NCBI RefSeq assembly: GCF_018129985.1
Contig: NZ_JAFCKT010000001.1
Location: 1,240,001-1,304,000 of the forward strand
Direction of reading: 5' to 3'
Length of the DNA stretch: 64,000 nucleotides
From: Bradyrhizobium sp. SZCCT0148
Lineage (GTDB): Bacteria; Pseudomonadota; Alphaproteobacteria; Rhizobiales; Xanthobacteraceae
This document shows, piece by piece, positions 28,118-37,990 of the stretch. The position numbers and the translations under genes were made by a program. A model generated the notes under the pieces. The model was not told the DNA's origin. It worked only from the letters and a program-made list of their open reading frames with translations, and did no database searches. The first letter of the stretch is position 1; each line of letters opens with the position of its first letter.

Positions 28118-29350
28118 ATGCAAAGCGCAATCGTTCTCGGCGGCGGCATGATCGGCGTGAGCGCGGCGCTGCACCTCCAGCAGCGCGGCTGGACCGTCAC
28201 GCTCGTCGACCGCAGGGAGCCCGGGCGCGAGACCAGTTACGGCAACGCCGGGATGATCCAGGCCGAAGCGGTCCGTCCCTATCCGATGCCGCGCGACCTT
28301 GCCTCGCTCCTGAAGATCGCGACCGGCCGCACCAACGACGTGCGCTACAGCCTGTCGTCGCTTCATCTCCATATCGAGCCCCTGCTCCGTTACTGGTGGC
28401 ATTCGGCGCCGAAGCGCCATCGCGAGGCGATCGAGGCATGGGCACGGCTGATCGCCTACGCGACGAGCGAGCACGACATCCTCATTCGCGAAGCCCATGC
28501 CGATAATCTCATCCGCCGCGCCGGCTACCGCGCGCTGTACCGTGATGCTGCCGCCCTGGAGCACTCGGTCAAGGACGCCGAACAAGACCAGCGCGAGTTC
28601 GGCGTGAATTTTCGCGTGCTCTCGGGTAGCGAGCTTGCCAAGGCAGAGCCGGTGCTGCGCGACGATCTCCCCGGCGCGATCCACTGGCTCGACACCTGGA
28701 CGGTGTCCGACCCCGGCGCGCTGGTCACGGCCTATGCCGAGCTGTTCGAGCGCCGCGGCGGCACCATCGTGCTCGGCGATGCACAGTCGATGCGGCAGAC
28801 CGCGACCGGCTGGTCGGTCGATACGGACCAAGGGCGCCTCGACGCCGCCCACGCCGTCGTGACCCTCGGGCCGTGGTCGCCCGATCTCCTCCACAAATTC
28901 GGCTATCGCATCCCCCTGGTGCGCAAGCGCGGCTACCACATGCATTACAGCGGCGGCGCTTCGCTCGACCTGCCGCTGATCGACAAGTCAGGCGGCTATG
29001 CCATGGGGCCGATGGCCAAGGGCATTCGCATCACCACAGGAGCCGAGCTGACGAGCCCTGAGGCTCTCGCGACGCCCGTGCAGCTCGCCAGCGCGGAAAG
29101 CTCCGCACGCGAACTGATCGACCTCGGCAAGCGCGTCGAGCCGGATCCGTGGTTTGGCACCCGCCCCTGCACGCCCGACATGCTGCCGGTGCTCGGGCAA
29201 GCGCCGCGTCATCCGGGCCTCTGGATGAATTTCGGCCACGGCCACCAAGGCTTCACCCTTGGACCGGCGACGGGGCGCCTGCTTGCGGAGATGATGAGCG
29301 GCGAGACGCCTACGATCGATCCGACGCCGTACCGGCCCGGGCGGTTCTAA
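28118..29350 (+). CDS. FAD-dependent D-amino-acid dehydrogenase-like oxidoreductase
   Basis: A 410-residue DAO/DadA-family flavoprotein. The FAD-binding motif is at the start ([20 protein letters not shown]), followed by [14 protein letters not shown], typical of DadA. The C-terminal [19 protein letters not shown] and [20 protein letters not shown] complete the flavin site. It probably oxidises D-amino acids or related amines and passes electrons to the respiratory chain. The ATG at 28118 has CGAGGG upstream; an earlier in-frame ATG lies within the rne terminator zone and is unlikely. It is a single gene between rne and a convergent regulator. Confidence 0.9.
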   Translation: MQSAIVLGGGMIGVSAALHLQQRGWTVTLVDRREPGRETSYGNAGMIQAEAVRPYPMPRDLASLLKIATGRTNDVRYSLSSLHLHIEPLLRYWWHSAPKRHREAIEAWARLIAYATSEHDILIREAHADNLIRRAGYRALYRDAAALEHSVKDAEQDQREFGVNFRVLSGSELAKAEPVLRDDLPGAIHWLDTWTVSDPGALVTAYAELFERRGGTIVLGDAQSMRQTATGWSVDTDQGRLDAAHAVVTLGPWSPDLLHKFGYRIPLVRKRGYHMHYSGGASLDLPLIDKSGGYAMGPMAKGIRITTGAELTSPEALATPVQLASAESSARELIDLGKRVEPDPWFGTRPCTPDMLPVLGQAPRHPGLWMNFGHGHQGFTLGPATGRLLAEMMSGETPTIDPTPYRPGRF

Positions 29351-29378
29351 GCCCATCAGGCAAGCTTGCCTGCTTCCG

Positions 29379-30215
29379 TCAACCTGGTCGCTCGCCAAGC
29401 AGCTTTCTGATGCGCTCGGCGTCTTCGGGCGTCGCCGGGTTGTAGACGATCATGCTGAGATCGGAGCGGCCCTCGACGCCGAAGCTCGAAAATTCGAACG
29501 ACATCATGCCGTGCACCGGGTGACGCAGCCGCTTGGTGCCGTCGCCGTGATGGCGCACGTCGTTGTCGCGCCAGAGCGCGGCAAACTCCGGGCTGGTGCG
29601 GCACAACTCATCGACGAAGTCGGCGACATGCGAGACCGCGCCGGCGCGCGCGGCGTCCGCCCGGAACGCGGCCACGACGAAGCGGGCCACGTTGTCCCAG
29701 TCATATTGCGCGGCGCGCACGCGCGGATCGCAGAAGATGAAGCGCAGGATGTTGCGCTGTCCCGGCGGGATCGCGCTGTAGTCCGTCAGGACGGCGGTTG
29801 CGGCACGATTCCAGGCGACGACGTCCCAGGTTGCGGTCCGCACCAGCGCCGGGCTGAATGCGAGCGCGTCGAGCACGCGCTGCAGCCGCGGCGAGACGCC
29901 TTCGCTGGCCTGGTAGCGCACCTCGGGCGGGCGGCCGAGGCCGATCAGGAACAAATGCTCGCGCTCGACATCGGTCAGCATCAACGCGCGGGCGATGCGG
30001 TCGAGCACGTCGGCCGACGGTGCTCCGCCCCGGCCCTGCTCCAGCCACGTGTACCAGGTCGGACTGATATTGGCGCGCTGCGCAACCTCCTCGCGGCGCA
30101 AGCCGGGCGTGCGCCTGCGATTGCCGGCAAGGCCGAACGCCGCGGCATCGAGCCGGGTGCGGCGATCCCGGAGATAAGCCCCGAGCAGGTTCTCGGCGGT
30201 GGCGGTCTCGCTCAT
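29379..30215 (-). CDS. XRE-family regulator with MmyB-like ligand domain
   Basis: A 278-residue regulator. The N-terminal helix-turn-helix ([19 protein letters not shown], then [23 protein letters not shown]) is followed by the MmyB-like ligand-binding domain ([36 protein letters not shown]), which in related proteins binds fatty-acid-like ligands. It is divergent from an SDR-family gene, 105 bp away, and most likely controls it. The gap holds two TACCC(T/G)GATA direct repeats inside an AGCTAT inverted pair, fit for its operator. Confidence 0.92.
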   Translation of the reverse strand: MSETATAENLLGAYLRDRRTRLDAAAFGLAGNRRRTPGLRREEVAQRANISPTWYTWLEQGRGGAPSADVLDRIARALMLTDVEREHLFLIGLGRPPEVRYQASEGVSPRLQRVLDALAFSPALVRTATWDVVAWNRAATAVLTDYSAIPPGQRNILRFIFCDPRVRAAQYDWDNVARFVVAAFRADAARAGAVSHVADFVDELCRTSPEFAALWRDNDVRHHGDGTKRLRHPVHGMMSFEFSSFGVEGRSDLSMIVYNPATPEDAERIRKLLGERPG

Positions 30216-30221
30216 GCTGTT

Positions 30222-30264
30222 AGCTATTATACCCTGATAAGGTCCCTACTTTACCCGGATAGCT
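30222..30264. promoter_or_regulatory. Candidate operator between XRE regulator and SDR gene
   Basis: TACCCTGATA (30230-30239) and TACCCGGATA (30252-30261) are direct repeats 22 bp apart, about two helical turns. They lie inside an inverted pair AGCTAT (30222-30227) / ATAGCT (30259-30264). Placement just before the regulator's own start suggests autoregulation with control of the divergent SDR gene. Confidence 0.45.
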
Positions 30265-30320
30265 GTAACGCGGATGGTCGTCTCCACCAACCCCTCGCTG
30301 CCAATTCCTGGAGATATCTC

Positions 30321-31205
30321 ATGCGCGTGTTCGTCACCGGCGCCACCGGCTTCGTCGGCTCCGCCGTTGTTGCCGAATTGATCGCCGCCGGGCACCGCGT
30401 CGCCGGCCTTGCCCGAACCGACGCCGGTGCCGCCGCCCTCGCCGCGATGGGCGCGGAGGTCCATCGCGGCTCGCTGGAGGATCACGCCTCCCTGCGCAGC
30501 GGCGCGGCCGCCTCCGACGGCGTGCTGCACCTCGCATTCAACCACGACTTCTCGAAGTTCGCCGAGAACTGCGAGCTCGACCGCCGAGCGATCCTCGCGC
30601 TCGGCGACGAAGTGAAAGGCTCCGCACGTCCGCTGATCGTCACGTCGGGCGTCGCGCTGCTCGCGCCGGGACGGCTCGCGACCGAGGACGATGCAGCGGC
30701 CCGCCAGTTTCCCCGGGTGTCGGAAGCGACCGCCGAAGGGCTCGCCGACCGCGGCATCCACGCCGGCATCGTGCGGCTGCCCCCCACGACCCATGGTGAA
30801 GGCGATCACGGCTTTGTCCCGCACCTGATTGCGATCGCCCGCGAGACAGGTGTGGCGGCCTATATCGGCGACGGCATGAACCGCTGGCCGGCCGCCCATC
30901 GCTTCGATGCCGCCAGCGTCTTTCGACTGGCGCTCGAACAAGGCGCATCCGCTCGCCGCTATCACGCCATCGCCGAGGAAGGCGTGCCGTTCAAGGCGAT
31001 CGCGGAGGTGATAGGCAAGAGGCTCGGCGTGCCCGTGGTCTCGAAATCTCCCGACGAGGCCGATTCTCATTTCGGCTGGCTCGCGCGGTTTGCGACTATC
31101 GACGTTCCGACCTCGAGCGCGAAGACGCGGGCTGCGCTCGGCTGGGCGCCCAAACAAAAGGGGCTGATCGAGGATCTCGACCAGCCCCATTACTTCAAGG
31201 TCTGA
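30321..31205 (+). CDS. SDR-family NAD(P)-dependent epimerase/reductase
   Basis: A 294-residue extended short-chain dehydrogenase-like protein. The Rossmann motif is [12 protein letters not shown] near the N-terminus; the middle ([18 protein letters not shown]) and [16 protein letters not shown] are typical of the NAD-dependent epimerase group widely annotated in soil bacteria. The usual YxxxK pair is not obvious, so the reaction is uncertain. GGAG precedes the ATG at 30321. Paired with the divergent MmyB-type regulator, it is likely an inducible detoxification or redox enzyme. Confidence 0.88.
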   Translation: MRVFVTGATGFVGSAVVAELIAAGHRVAGLARTDAGAAALAAMGAEVHRGSLEDHASLRSGAAASDGVLHLAFNHDFSKFAENCELDRRAILALGDEVKGSARPLIVTSGVALLAPGRLATEDDAAARQFPRVSEATAEGLADRGIHAGIVRLPPTTHGEGDHGFVPHLIAIARETGVAAYIGDGMNRWPAAHRFDAASVFRLALEQGASARRYHAIAEEGVPFKAIAEVIGKRLGVPVVSKSPDEADSHFGWLARFATIDVPTSSAKTRAALGWAPKQKGLIEDLDQPHYFKV

Positions 31206-31222
31206 CAGCGCTGCGCGCTGTC
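31204..31222. terminator. Hairpin between convergent SDR gene and dctA
   Basis: GACAGCG pairs with CGCTGTC around a 5-nt loop. It overlaps the SDR stop and lies ten bases from the dctA stop, so it may serve both converging transcripts. T tracts are weak on either side. Confidence 0.45.
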
Positions 31223-31231
31223 GGATCCCGA

Positions 31232-32566
31232 TCAGTCCGTCGTGATCGCCGTCTCCATGTCGGTCGGATCGATCTGCCTGGAGAGGTTGGCGTTGAGCTT
31301 GTCGCGGTCGAGCTCACCCTCCCACCACGCGACGATCACGCAGGCGACGCCGTTGCCGCACAGGTTGGTCAGCGCACGGCACTCGCTCATGAACTTGTCG
31401 ATGCCGAGCACGATCGCCATGCCCGGCACGAGGCGCGGATCGACCACGGCCAGCGTTGCCGCCAGCGTGATGAAGCCCGCGCCGGTGATGCCGGAGGCGC
31501 CCTTTGACGTCAGCATCGCCACGACCAGAATGGTCAGTTGCTGGCTGAAGGTAAGATCGACGCCGAGCGCCTGGGCGATGAAGAGCGTCGCCAACGTCAT
31601 GTAGATGTTGGTACCGTCGAGGTTGAAAGAGTACCCCGTGGGCACCACGAGGCCGACCACCGACTTGGAGCATCCGAGCCGCTCGAGCTTCTCCATCATC
31701 GACGGCAGTGCGCTTTCGGAGGAGGAAGTGCCGAGCACGATCAGCAGTTCGTCCTTGATGTAGGCCAGGAACTTGAAGATCGAGAAGCCGGCGATGCGCG
31801 CGATGATGCCGAGCACGACGAACACGAACAGCGCCGCGGTCACGTAGAAGGTCGCAATCAGGCCGAGGAGATTGCCGAGCGCCGTCGGTCCGTACACGCC
31901 GATCGTGTAGGCCATTGCGCCAAACGCACCGAGCGGCGCCGCGCGCATGACGATCGAGATGACACCAAACACCGCATGGGCCGCGTCGTCGATGAAACTG
32001 CGGATGGTGTGGCCGCGCTCGCCAAGGCTCATGATGGCGAAGCCGAACAGCACCGAGAACAACAGCACCTGAAGGATTTCACCCTGGGCGAACGCGCCGA
32101 CCACGGTATCGGGAATGATGTGCAGGACGAATTCGGAGCTCTTCTGAGCCTTCGCCTGATCTGCGAACTTCGCAACGGCCTGCGCATTCGCCGCAGCATT
32201 GCCGAAGCCTGCACCCGGCTTGACGAGGTTGCCCACGACAAGCCCGATCACCAACGCGAAGGTGGAGACGATCTCGAAATAGATCAGAGCCTTGATGCCG
32301 ATGCGACCGACCTTCTTGGCGTCCTGGATGTGGGCAATGCCCGAAACGACGGTGCAGAAGATGATCGGTGCGATCACCATCTTGATCAGCTTGATGAAGC
32401 CATCGCCCAGCGCCTTGATCCATTCGTTCTTGGCAAAGTCAGGCCATAGCCAGCCGACGATGGCACCGAGCACGATAGCGATCAGCACCTGGACGTAGAG
32501 AACCTTGTACCACGGTTTGGCGACGGGCGGCGCGGGAGGCGCCCCCGTCATGGTTGTCGTCGTCAT
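31232..32566 (-). CDS. dctA: C4-dicarboxylate transporter DctA
   Basis: A 444-residue inner-membrane symporter of the SLC1-like DAACS family that takes up succinate, malate and fumarate with H+ or Na+. Family motifs are complete: [11 protein letters not shown], the serine-rich reentrant [17 protein letters not shown], and [13 protein letters not shown]. The start at 32566 follows a strong GGGGGAG. In rhizobia DctA feeds bacteroids with dicarboxylates. The usual dctB/dctD sensor pair is not adjacent, and this may be one of several copies. A terminator separates it from bioY upstream. Confidence 0.94.
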   Translation of the reverse strand: MTTTTMTGAPPAPPVAKPWYKVLYVQVLIAIVLGAIVGWLWPDFAKNEWIKALGDGFIKLIKMVIAPIIFCTVVSGIAHIQDAKKVGRIGIKALIYFEIVSTFALVIGLVVGNLVKPGAGFGNAAANAQAVAKFADQAKAQKSSEFVLHIIPDTVVGAFAQGEILQVLLFSVLFGFAIMSLGERGHTIRSFIDDAAHAVFGVISIVMRAAPLGAFGAMAYTIGVYGPTALGNLLGLIATFYVTAALFVFVVLGIIARIAGFSIFKFLAYIKDELLIVLGTSSSESALPSMMEKLERLGCSKSVVGLVVPTGYSFNLDGTNIYMTLATLFIAQALGVDLTFSQQLTILVVAMLTSKGASGITGAGFITLAATLAVVDPRLVPGMAIVLGIDKFMSECRALTNLCGNGVACVIVAWWEGELDRDKLNANLSRQIDPTDMETAITTD

Positions 32567-32590
32567 TGTTTCACTCCCCCTCAAAATACT

Positions 32591-32619
32591 GGGCCAGCCA
32601 AGATCAACTTGGCCGGCCC
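32591..32619 (-). terminator. Terminator after bioY
   Basis: GGGCCAGCCAAG and CTTGGCCGGCCC form a 12-position stem with one mismatch around ATCAA. On the minus strand it is followed by a T-rich stretch (AGTATTTTG), placed between the bioY stop and the dctA start. Confidence 0.65.
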
Positions 32620-32649
32620 TGTCAATCGGAACTGCCGCGTTTGCGCGTT

Positions 32650-33264
32650 TTACCGGCGGCGATCGATCAGCCTGCGCGCGGCCGGCATCAAGGTTGCGCC
32701 GAGCGCATTCTTCACCAGCGAGGCCGCAATGAACGGCACGATGCCGACCTGAAAGGCCTTCGCAGCGCCCAACCCAAGACCGAACGCCAGCCAGCCGAAG
32801 CCGGTCGCCAGAATGACGATATGGCCGACCGCCATCGCTGCAAACAACAGCATCACGCTGCGGTCCCAACCACGCTCGGCAAGCCAGCCGGTCACGAAAG
32901 CTGCCGCAATGAAGCCGAACAGATAGCCCGCGGTCGGTCCAACCAGCGGCGCGATTCCGCCGACCGGCCCGGCAAAGACCGGCGCCCCGAGCGCGCCTTC
33001 CACGAGGTAGGCGACCATGGTTGCGCTGCCAAGACGCCAGCCATAGGCAGCGCCGATCATCAGCACCACCAGAGTCTGCAACGTCATGGGCACATAGGGC
33101 AGCGGCAGGTTCACCTTGGCTGACAGCGCCATCAATGCGGTGCCGAGCGCGACGAGAACGACGGCACGCACCGCGCCAACAGTTTCGCCCGGTCGGGTCG
33201 GCCACATCAATGCGGCGAGAGGGAAATGCGACGTGGCGGGGGTCGAGGCAGATCGGTCAGACAA
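32650..33264 (-). CDS. bioY: Biotin transporter S-component BioY
   Basis: A 204-residue membrane protein with six hydrophobic segments. BioY family signs are [23 protein letters not shown] and [22 protein letters not shown]. It binds biotin and works alone or with an ECF energising module; no bioMN genes are nearby. The likely start is TTG at 33264 with CGGAG six bases before it; this gives a short charged lead before the first membrane segment. Only 31 bp separate it from the aminotransferase upstream, so they probably share a transcript. Confidence 0.88.
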   Translation of the reverse strand: MSDRSASTPATSHFPLAALMWPTRPGETVGAVRAVVLVALGTALMALSAKVNLPLPYVPMTLQTLVVLMIGAAYGWRLGSATMVAYLVEGALGAPVFAGPVGGIAPLVGPTAGYLFGFIAAAFVTGWLAERGWDRSVMLLFAAMAVGHIVILATGFGWLAFGLGLGAAKAFQVGIVPFIAASLVKNALGATLMPAARRLIDRRR

Positions 33265-33295
33265 GTTGAACTCCGGATCGGTCGAAAACTGGCGG

Positions 33296-34483
33296 CTATT
33301 TAAGCCAGTGAGCGATCCGGTCAACTGCCTCGCGCATCTCACCGGGCGAGCGCGCATAGGAAAGACGAATGAACGAGCGGCCGTGAACGGGATCGAAATC
33401 AAGCCCCGGCGTGGCCGCGACGCGAGCCTGTTCGAGCATCTGCTTGGCGAATTCAAAACTGTCGGACGTGAAGTCCGAGACGTCGGCATAGAGATAAAAT
33501 GCACCATCGGCCGGCAGGAACCTGGTGAGGCCGGCTTTCGGCAAACCCTCGATCAAAATCCGCCGGTTTTCCTGATAGCCGTGCTTGATCGCCTCCATTT
33601 CGGCTGCGCCGTCGAATGCGGCTTCAGCGGCAATCTGTGAGAGCGACGGCACCGAGATCGAGAGGTTCTGCTGCAGCCGCTCGATCGGCCGCACCAGGAT
33701 GTCAGGCACGACCATCCAGCCGACGCGCCAGCCGGTCATGCAGAAATACTTCGAAAAAGAGTTGATCACGAGCGCGTGCTCGGAGAGCGCGGCTGCGGTG
33801 ACTGCCGGAAAGGCGTAATCGAGCCCGTGATAGATCTCGTCGGAGATGAAGCGAATGCCGGCGTCGTCGGCGGCCGCCATCAGGCCGGCGAGCGCTTCGC
33901 GCGACATCATGGTCCCCGTCGGATTGGCGGGGCTGCCGACCAGCACACCCTTCAGCGGTGCCTTGCGATGCGCCGCAAGCAACGCCTCGCCGGTCAGCGC
34001 GTGGCGCGTCTCGTTGGTGGTCTCGATCAGCACGGGCTCGCAGCCGAGCGCGGTGAGGATATGGCGATAAGGCGGATAGCCGGGCACCGTCACGGCGACG
34101 CGGTCGCCGGGCTCGAACATCGACAGGAAGGCCAGGATGAACCCGCCGGAGGAGCCGGTGGTCACCACGATGCGGTCAGGGCTGACGTCACAGCCATAAG
34201 CATCGCGATAATGGCGCGCGATGCGCTGGCGCAGGCTGGGAATACCAAGGGCGGAGGTATAGTCGATCCGCCCGGCCTCCAGCGCCGCATGGGCGGCAGC
34301 AATCGCGGTCTGCGGGGCGCCAGTTGCGGGCTGGCCGACCTCCATATGGATGACATGGCCGCCGGCGGCTTCGATTCGGGCCGCCGCGGCCATGACGTCC
34401 ATCACCATGAACGGGGGAACATCGCTGCGGCGGGAGGGCTCGAGCCACTGCCCCAACCGGGTCCTCAATGTCGCATCGTGCAT
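33296..34483 (-). CDS. PLP-dependent class I/II aminotransferase
   Basis: A 395-residue aspartate-aminotransferase-fold enzyme. The substrate-side motif HMEVGQPATGAPQTA, the cofactor region GSSGGFILAFLSMF, NPTGTMM, the catalytic lysine K245 (NSFSKYFCMTGWRVGW) and the C-terminal arginine region SFIRLSYA are all present. The exact amino donor and acceptor cannot be told. It is followed closely by bioY in the same direction; no biosynthetic partner gene explains the pairing. Confidence 0.9.
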   Translation of the reverse strand: MHDATLRTRLGQWLEPSRRSDVPPFMVMDVMAAAARIEAAGGHVIHMEVGQPATGAPQTAIAAAHAALEAGRIDYTSALGIPSLRQRIARHYRDAYGCDVSPDRIVVTTGSSGGFILAFLSMFEPGDRVAVTVPGYPPYRHILTALGCEPVLIETTNETRHALTGEALLAAHRKAPLKGVLVGSPANPTGTMMSREALAGLMAAADDAGIRFISDEIYHGLDYAFPAVTAAALSEHALVINSFSKYFCMTGWRVGWMVVPDILVRPIERLQQNLSISVPSLSQIAAEAAFDGAAEMEAIKHGYQENRRILIEGLPKAGLTRFLPADGAFYLYADVSDFTSDSFEFAKQMLEQARVAATPGLDFDPVHGRSFIRLSYARSPGEMREAVDRIAHWLK

Positions 34484-34566
34484 CGATTTCTGCTATTTCG
34501 CTGGCGGACCGGTGCCTCCGGTCCGGAAAACCGGGCGCTTGCGCCCCAGACTGGCCGCATTGTACG

Positions 34567-34674
34567 GCTCATAAGGGTAACGCTCATAAGGGCATATCGC
34601 GTATCCGGTCCGCCGCCAATCGCCAAAACCAATCACGAAACTGCTGTCCAGACCGTTTGACCCAGACCGTTTGA
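34567..34674. repeat. Two short tandem duplications before M48 gene
   Basis: GCTCATAAGGG occurs at 34567-34577 and 34582-34592, and CCAGACCGTTTGA at 34648-34660 and 34662-34674. The second copy of the latter ends in the peptidase start codon. These look like recent local duplications or regulatory direct repeats. Confidence 0.5.
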
Positions 34675-36074
34675 TGTCGTTCCAGATCGCATTGCGCAAG
34701 AAGGCCTCCGCCCTCACCGCCCTCGTCACGGCCGGGGCGATCGCGCTGCTGCCGCTCCCGGCGGCGCAGGCGCAGCAGAAGGGGCCGCCGGTCCTGCGCG
34801 ACACCGAGACCGAGCAGCTTCTGCGCGAATATACGCGCCCGATCCTGCGCGCCGCGGGTCTGGAGAAGCAGAACATCCAGATGGTGATCATCAACGACGG
34901 CTCGTTCAACGCGTTCGTCGCCGACGGCCGCCGCATATTCGTCAATTACGGCGCACTGCTTCAGTCGGAAACGCCGAACCAGATCATCGGCGTGCTCGCC
35001 CACGAGACCGGGCATCTGGCCGGTGGCCATCTGTCCAAGCTGCGCGAGCAGCTCGCGGCCGCCCAGACCCAGATGATCATCGCGATGCTGCTCGGCGCCG
35101 GCGCCATCGCCGCGGGAAGCACCCAGCGCAGCAGCACAGGCAACAACGGTCTCGCCAATGCGGGCGCCGCCGCGATCTCCGCTCCGCAAGAGGTGATCCG
35201 CCGGACGCTATTGTCCTACCAGCGCCAACAGGAAGAGAACGCCGACCGCGCCGGCGTGAAATTCCTCACCGCGACCCAGCAATCGCCAAAAGGCATGTAC
35301 GAGACCTTCAAGCGCTTCACCAGCGAGAGCCTGTTCGCCGCCCGCGGCGCCGATCCCTATCTCCAGTCGCATCCAATGCCGGCCGAGCGCGTCGCCGCAC
35401 TGCAGGAATTCGCCAGTTCCAGCCCCTATTGGAACAAGAAGGACGATCCCGCGCTGCAGCTCCGTCACGACATGGTTCGCGCCAAGATCTCCGCGTTCAT
35501 GGAGCGGCCGGAAACGGTGTACCGCCGCTATCCCCAGACCAATGACAGCATGCCGGCACGCTATGCCCGCGCCATCAGCACCTATCTGCACGGCGATCTG
35601 CGCAGCGCACTTGCCCAGATCGATGCGCTGATCCAGGTCCAGCCCAACAATCCGTACTTCTACGAGGTCCGCGGCCAGGCCCTGCTGGAAAGCGGCAAGC
35701 CGGCCGAGGCGATCGCTCCGCTGCGCAAGGCCGCCCAGCTCTCCAACAACGCCCCCCTCATCGAGATGTTACTTGGGCAGGCTCTGGTTGGAACCGATAA
35801 TAAGGCCTACACCGACGACGCCGTTCGGATTCTCCGCGGCGCGGTCGCCCGAGAACCCGAGGCGGTGCTCGGCTATACCCAGCTCGCGATGGCCTATGGC
35901 CGGAAGGGCGATTATGCCGAAGCGGATCTGGCCTCGGCGCAAGCCGCTTACTTGCGCGGCGATAACAAGACCGCCCGCGAGCTCGCCACGCGCGCGAAAA
36001 CCCGTTTCGCCGTCGGAACGCCCGGATGGGTCAAGGCCGACGACATCGTAGCGGCGAAACCGTCGCGCAACTGA
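34674..36074 (+). CDS. M48-family periplasmic metalloprotease (BepA-like)
   Basis: A 466-residue exported protease. A signal peptide (LVTAGAIALLPLPAAQAQ) is followed by the M48 domain with HETGH at residues 110-114 and a downstream Glu in EENADRAGVKFL. The C-terminal half is built of tetratricopeptide-like helices (YFYEVRGQALLESGKPAEAI). This matches BepA/YfgC, which checks outer-membrane protein assembly. ATG at 34674 is preferred over the adjacent TTG one codon upstream. No strong ribosome site is visible. It is followed by a DsbA-like gene. Confidence 0.93.
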   Translation: MSFQIALRKKASALTALVTAGAIALLPLPAAQAQQKGPPVLRDTETEQLLREYTRPILRAAGLEKQNIQMVIINDGSFNAFVADGRRIFVNYGALLQSETPNQIIGVLAHETGHLAGGHLSKLREQLAAAQTQMIIAMLLGAGAIAAGSTQRSSTGNNGLANAGAAAISAPQEVIRRTLLSYQRQQEENADRAGVKFLTATQQSPKGMYETFKRFTSESLFAARGADPYLQSHPMPAERVAALQEFASSSPYWNKKDDPALQLRHDMVRAKISAFMERPETVYRRYPQTNDSMPARYARAISTYLHGDLRSALAQIDALIQVQPNNPYFYEVRGQALLESGKPAEAIAPLRKAAQLSNNAPLIEMLLGQALVGTDNKAYTDDAVRILRGAVAREPEAVLGYTQLAMAYGRKGDYAEADLASAQAAYLRGDNKTARELATRAKTRFAVGTPGWVKADDIVAAKPSRN

Positions 36075-36172
36075 CGCCACTCGAACGACGCCCGATACCA
36101 CGACGTCACGACACCGAACTCAAGTCCGCCGGGACGTATTCCGAAACCCGCTTTCAATAAGAGGATTTACCG

Positions 36173-36940
36173 ATGCCTTCGCTGCGCCTGCTTGCTCCCG
36201 CGCTGTTTGCGCTCGCTATGTTGGGCGCAGCCGCGCCCGCGTCGGCCGACAGTTTCTCCGATGGCCAGCGCACCGATATCGAGAAGATCATCAAGAACTA
36301 TCTCGTCAGCCATCCTGAGGTGCTCGAAGAGGCCATGGCTGAGCTCAGCAAGCGTCAGGCCGCGGCCGAGACGCAGAAGCACGAGGCCAGCATCGCGCAG
36401 AATGCGGACGCGATCTTCAACTCGCCGCGCCAGGTCGTGCTCGGCAACAAGGACGGGGACGTCACCTTCGTCGAGTTCTTCGATTACAATTGCGGCTACT
36501 GCAAGCGCGCCATGGACGACATGCTCACCCTGATGAAGGGCGATCCGAAGCTGAAAGTGGTGCTGAAGGAATTTCCCGTGTTGAGCCAGGGCTCGGTCGA
36601 GGCGGCGCAGGTCGCGGTTGCCGTGCGCATGCAGGATCCCTCGGGCAAGAAATATCTCGACTTCCACCAGAAGCTGCTCGGCGGCCGCGGCGCTGCCGAC
36701 AAGGCGCGCGCGCTTCAGGCCGCCAAGGAAGCCGGCCTTGATACCGCCAAGATCGAGAAGGACCTCGCCAGCCCCGAGGTGCGCGCCACCATCGAGGAGA
36801 ACTTCAAACTCGCCGAAGCGATGGGCATGAACGGCACGCCGAGCTACGTGATCGGCAAGCAGATCGTGATCGGCGCCGTCGGCGTCGAGGGCCTGAAGGA
36901 AAAGATCGGCATCGCCCGCTGTGGCAAGGCGACCTGCTGA
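36173..36940 (+). CDS. DsbA-like thiol:disulfide oxidoreductase
   Basis: A 255-residue periplasmic thioredoxin-fold protein with signal peptide (FALAMLGAAAPASA), a helical N-terminal extension (about 30-75) as in Com1/ScsC-type proteins, and the active pair C107-G-Y-C110. The cis-proline loop is NGTPSYVIG. It oxidises or rearranges disulfides in exported proteins. Two extra cysteines near the C-terminus (ARCGKATC) are unusual and could form a second pair. A clear terminator follows. Confidence 0.92.
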   Translation: MPSLRLLAPALFALAMLGAAAPASADSFSDGQRTDIEKIIKNYLVSHPEVLEEAMAELSKRQAAAETQKHEASIAQNADAIFNSPRQVVLGNKDGDVTFVEFFDYNCGYCKRAMDDMLTLMKGDPKLKVVLKEFPVLSQGSVEAAQVAVAVRMQDPSGKKYLDFHQKLLGGRGAADKARALQAAKEAGLDTAKIEKDLASPEVRATIEENFKLAEAMGMNGTPSYVIGKQIVIGAVGVEGLKEKIGIARCGKATC

Positions 36941-36970
36941 TCACACGCCTGCAACGCTGAAACGCACCGA

Positions 36971-36995
36971 GGCCGGCTGAAAAGCCGGCCTTTTT
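36971..36995 (+). terminator. Terminator after DsbA-like gene
   Basis: GGCCGGCT pairs with AGCCGGCC around a GAAA tetraloop and is followed by TTTTTC. It lies about 30 bases after the gene's stop. Confidence 0.93.
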
Positions 36996-37080
36996 CTTCG
37001 AGCGGCGAACGTTGGCCGCTTCGTGCAAAGTCATTCATCTGGCGTTCAACAAACAAATGCCGCGGAACCGCCGAAGTTCC

Positions 37081-37105
37081 GGAACAACTCAAATCCCCTT
37101 TCGTT
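37081..37105 (+). promoter_or_regulatory. EcfG-type promoter, GGAAC-N16-CGTT
   Basis: GGAAC (37081-37085), sixteen bases, then CGTT (37102-37105), exactly the EcfG general-stress consensus. It lies 45 bp before the DUF1236 gene start, in the same direction. Confidence 0.65.
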
Positions 37106-37149
37106 GTCGGCGCGGGCAATGACGCAAAGAACCACGTGAGGAGAATTCG

Positions 37150-37935
37150 ATGTTGAACCGCTTTATGATCTCGGTTGCCGCGGCCGCACTTGTCGCGGGC
37201 GCCGGTGTGGCGAACGCACAGGGCATGAAAGGCGACACCGGTGGTGCAGCCGGCGCACAGCCGACGCAACAGCAGCCGTCGGGTGGCGCAGGTGGCACCA
37301 TGAGCCGGGATAAGGGCACTGTCGGCCAGGCCGGCGGCGCCATGAAGCCGGGCGGCGCTGCCGAGGAGAAGTCCTCGGGCGCGATGGAAAAGTCTGGTGC
37401 CATGGAGAAGTCGGGCGGGATGGAAAAGTCCGGCGCGATGAACAAGAACGCGGCTGACGAGAAGGCCGGCACGGCGAAGGGCGAGCACGCCCAGGGCGCG
37501 CAGGACAAGCCCATGCAGGACAAGTCGAAGAGCTCGATGGACAAGTCGCAGATGGACAAGTCCAAGAGCACTGAGACGGATACCAAGAGCGGCAACATGA
37601 ACGCGCAGACCAAGGGCGCGGACAGCAAGACTGGCGACACCAAGTCGCAGACCACGACCGGCACCGCCTCTGCAACGGCTTCGGCTCCGCCTCCCGAGAA
37701 GCGGACTGAAATCTCCTCGGCGATCAAGTCGACCAAGATTCAGGAGACGACCAACGTCAACTTCAATATCTCGGTCGGCGCCGCGATCCCGGCATCGGTC
37801 CACTTCCATCCGCTGCCGCCCCGGATCGTGGAAATCTACCCGGAATGGCGTGGCTATGAAGTCATCTACGTCCGCGGTCAGTATGTGATCGTCCGTCCGC
37901 AGACACGCGAGATCGTCTATATCATCGAAGGCTAA
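37150..37935 (+). CDS. DUF1236 secreted protein with low-complexity Met/Lys/Ser repeats
   Basis: A 261-residue exported protein. A signal peptide (VAAAALVAGAGVANA) is followed by about 170 residues of disordered Gly/Ser/Lys/Met sequence with imperfect repeats (MEKSGAMEKSGGMEKSGAM) and then a folded DUF1236-like end (VGAAIPASVHFHPLPPRIVEIYPEWRGYEVIYVRGQYVIV). DUF1236 proteins are common in Bradyrhizobium envelopes and of unknown function. GAGGAG precedes the ATG. An EcfG-type promoter 45 bp upstream marks it as a likely general-stress gene, and a terminator follows, so it is a single-gene unit. Confidence 0.9.
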   Translation: MLNRFMISVAAAALVAGAGVANAQGMKGDTGGAAGAQPTQQQPSGGAGGTMSRDKGTVGQAGGAMKPGGAAEEKSSGAMEKSGAMEKSGGMEKSGAMNKNAADEKAGTAKGEHAQGAQDKPMQDKSKSSMDKSQMDKSKSTETDTKSGNMNAQTKGADSKTGDTKSQTTTGTASATASAPPPEKRTEISSAIKSTKIQETTNVNFNISVGAAIPASVHFHPLPPRIVEIYPEWRGYEVIYVRGQYVIVRPQTREIVYIIEG

Positions 37936-37959
37936 AACTGCCTCGCTGAACCCCAAATG

Positions 37960-37990
37960 GGCCCTTGCCGAGAGATCGGCAGGGGCCTTT
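37960..37990 (+). terminator. Terminator after DUF1236 gene
   Basis: A 12-bp stem (GGCCCTTGCCGA / TCGGCAGGGGCC, one G-T pair) around a GAGA loop, followed by TTT. It begins about 25 bases after the stop. Confidence 0.8.

Noticed and set aside
24868..28200. Very long minus-strand reading frame opposite rne
   Set aside because: It mirrors the high-GC codon pattern of rne, has no family character or ribosome site, and rne is certain.
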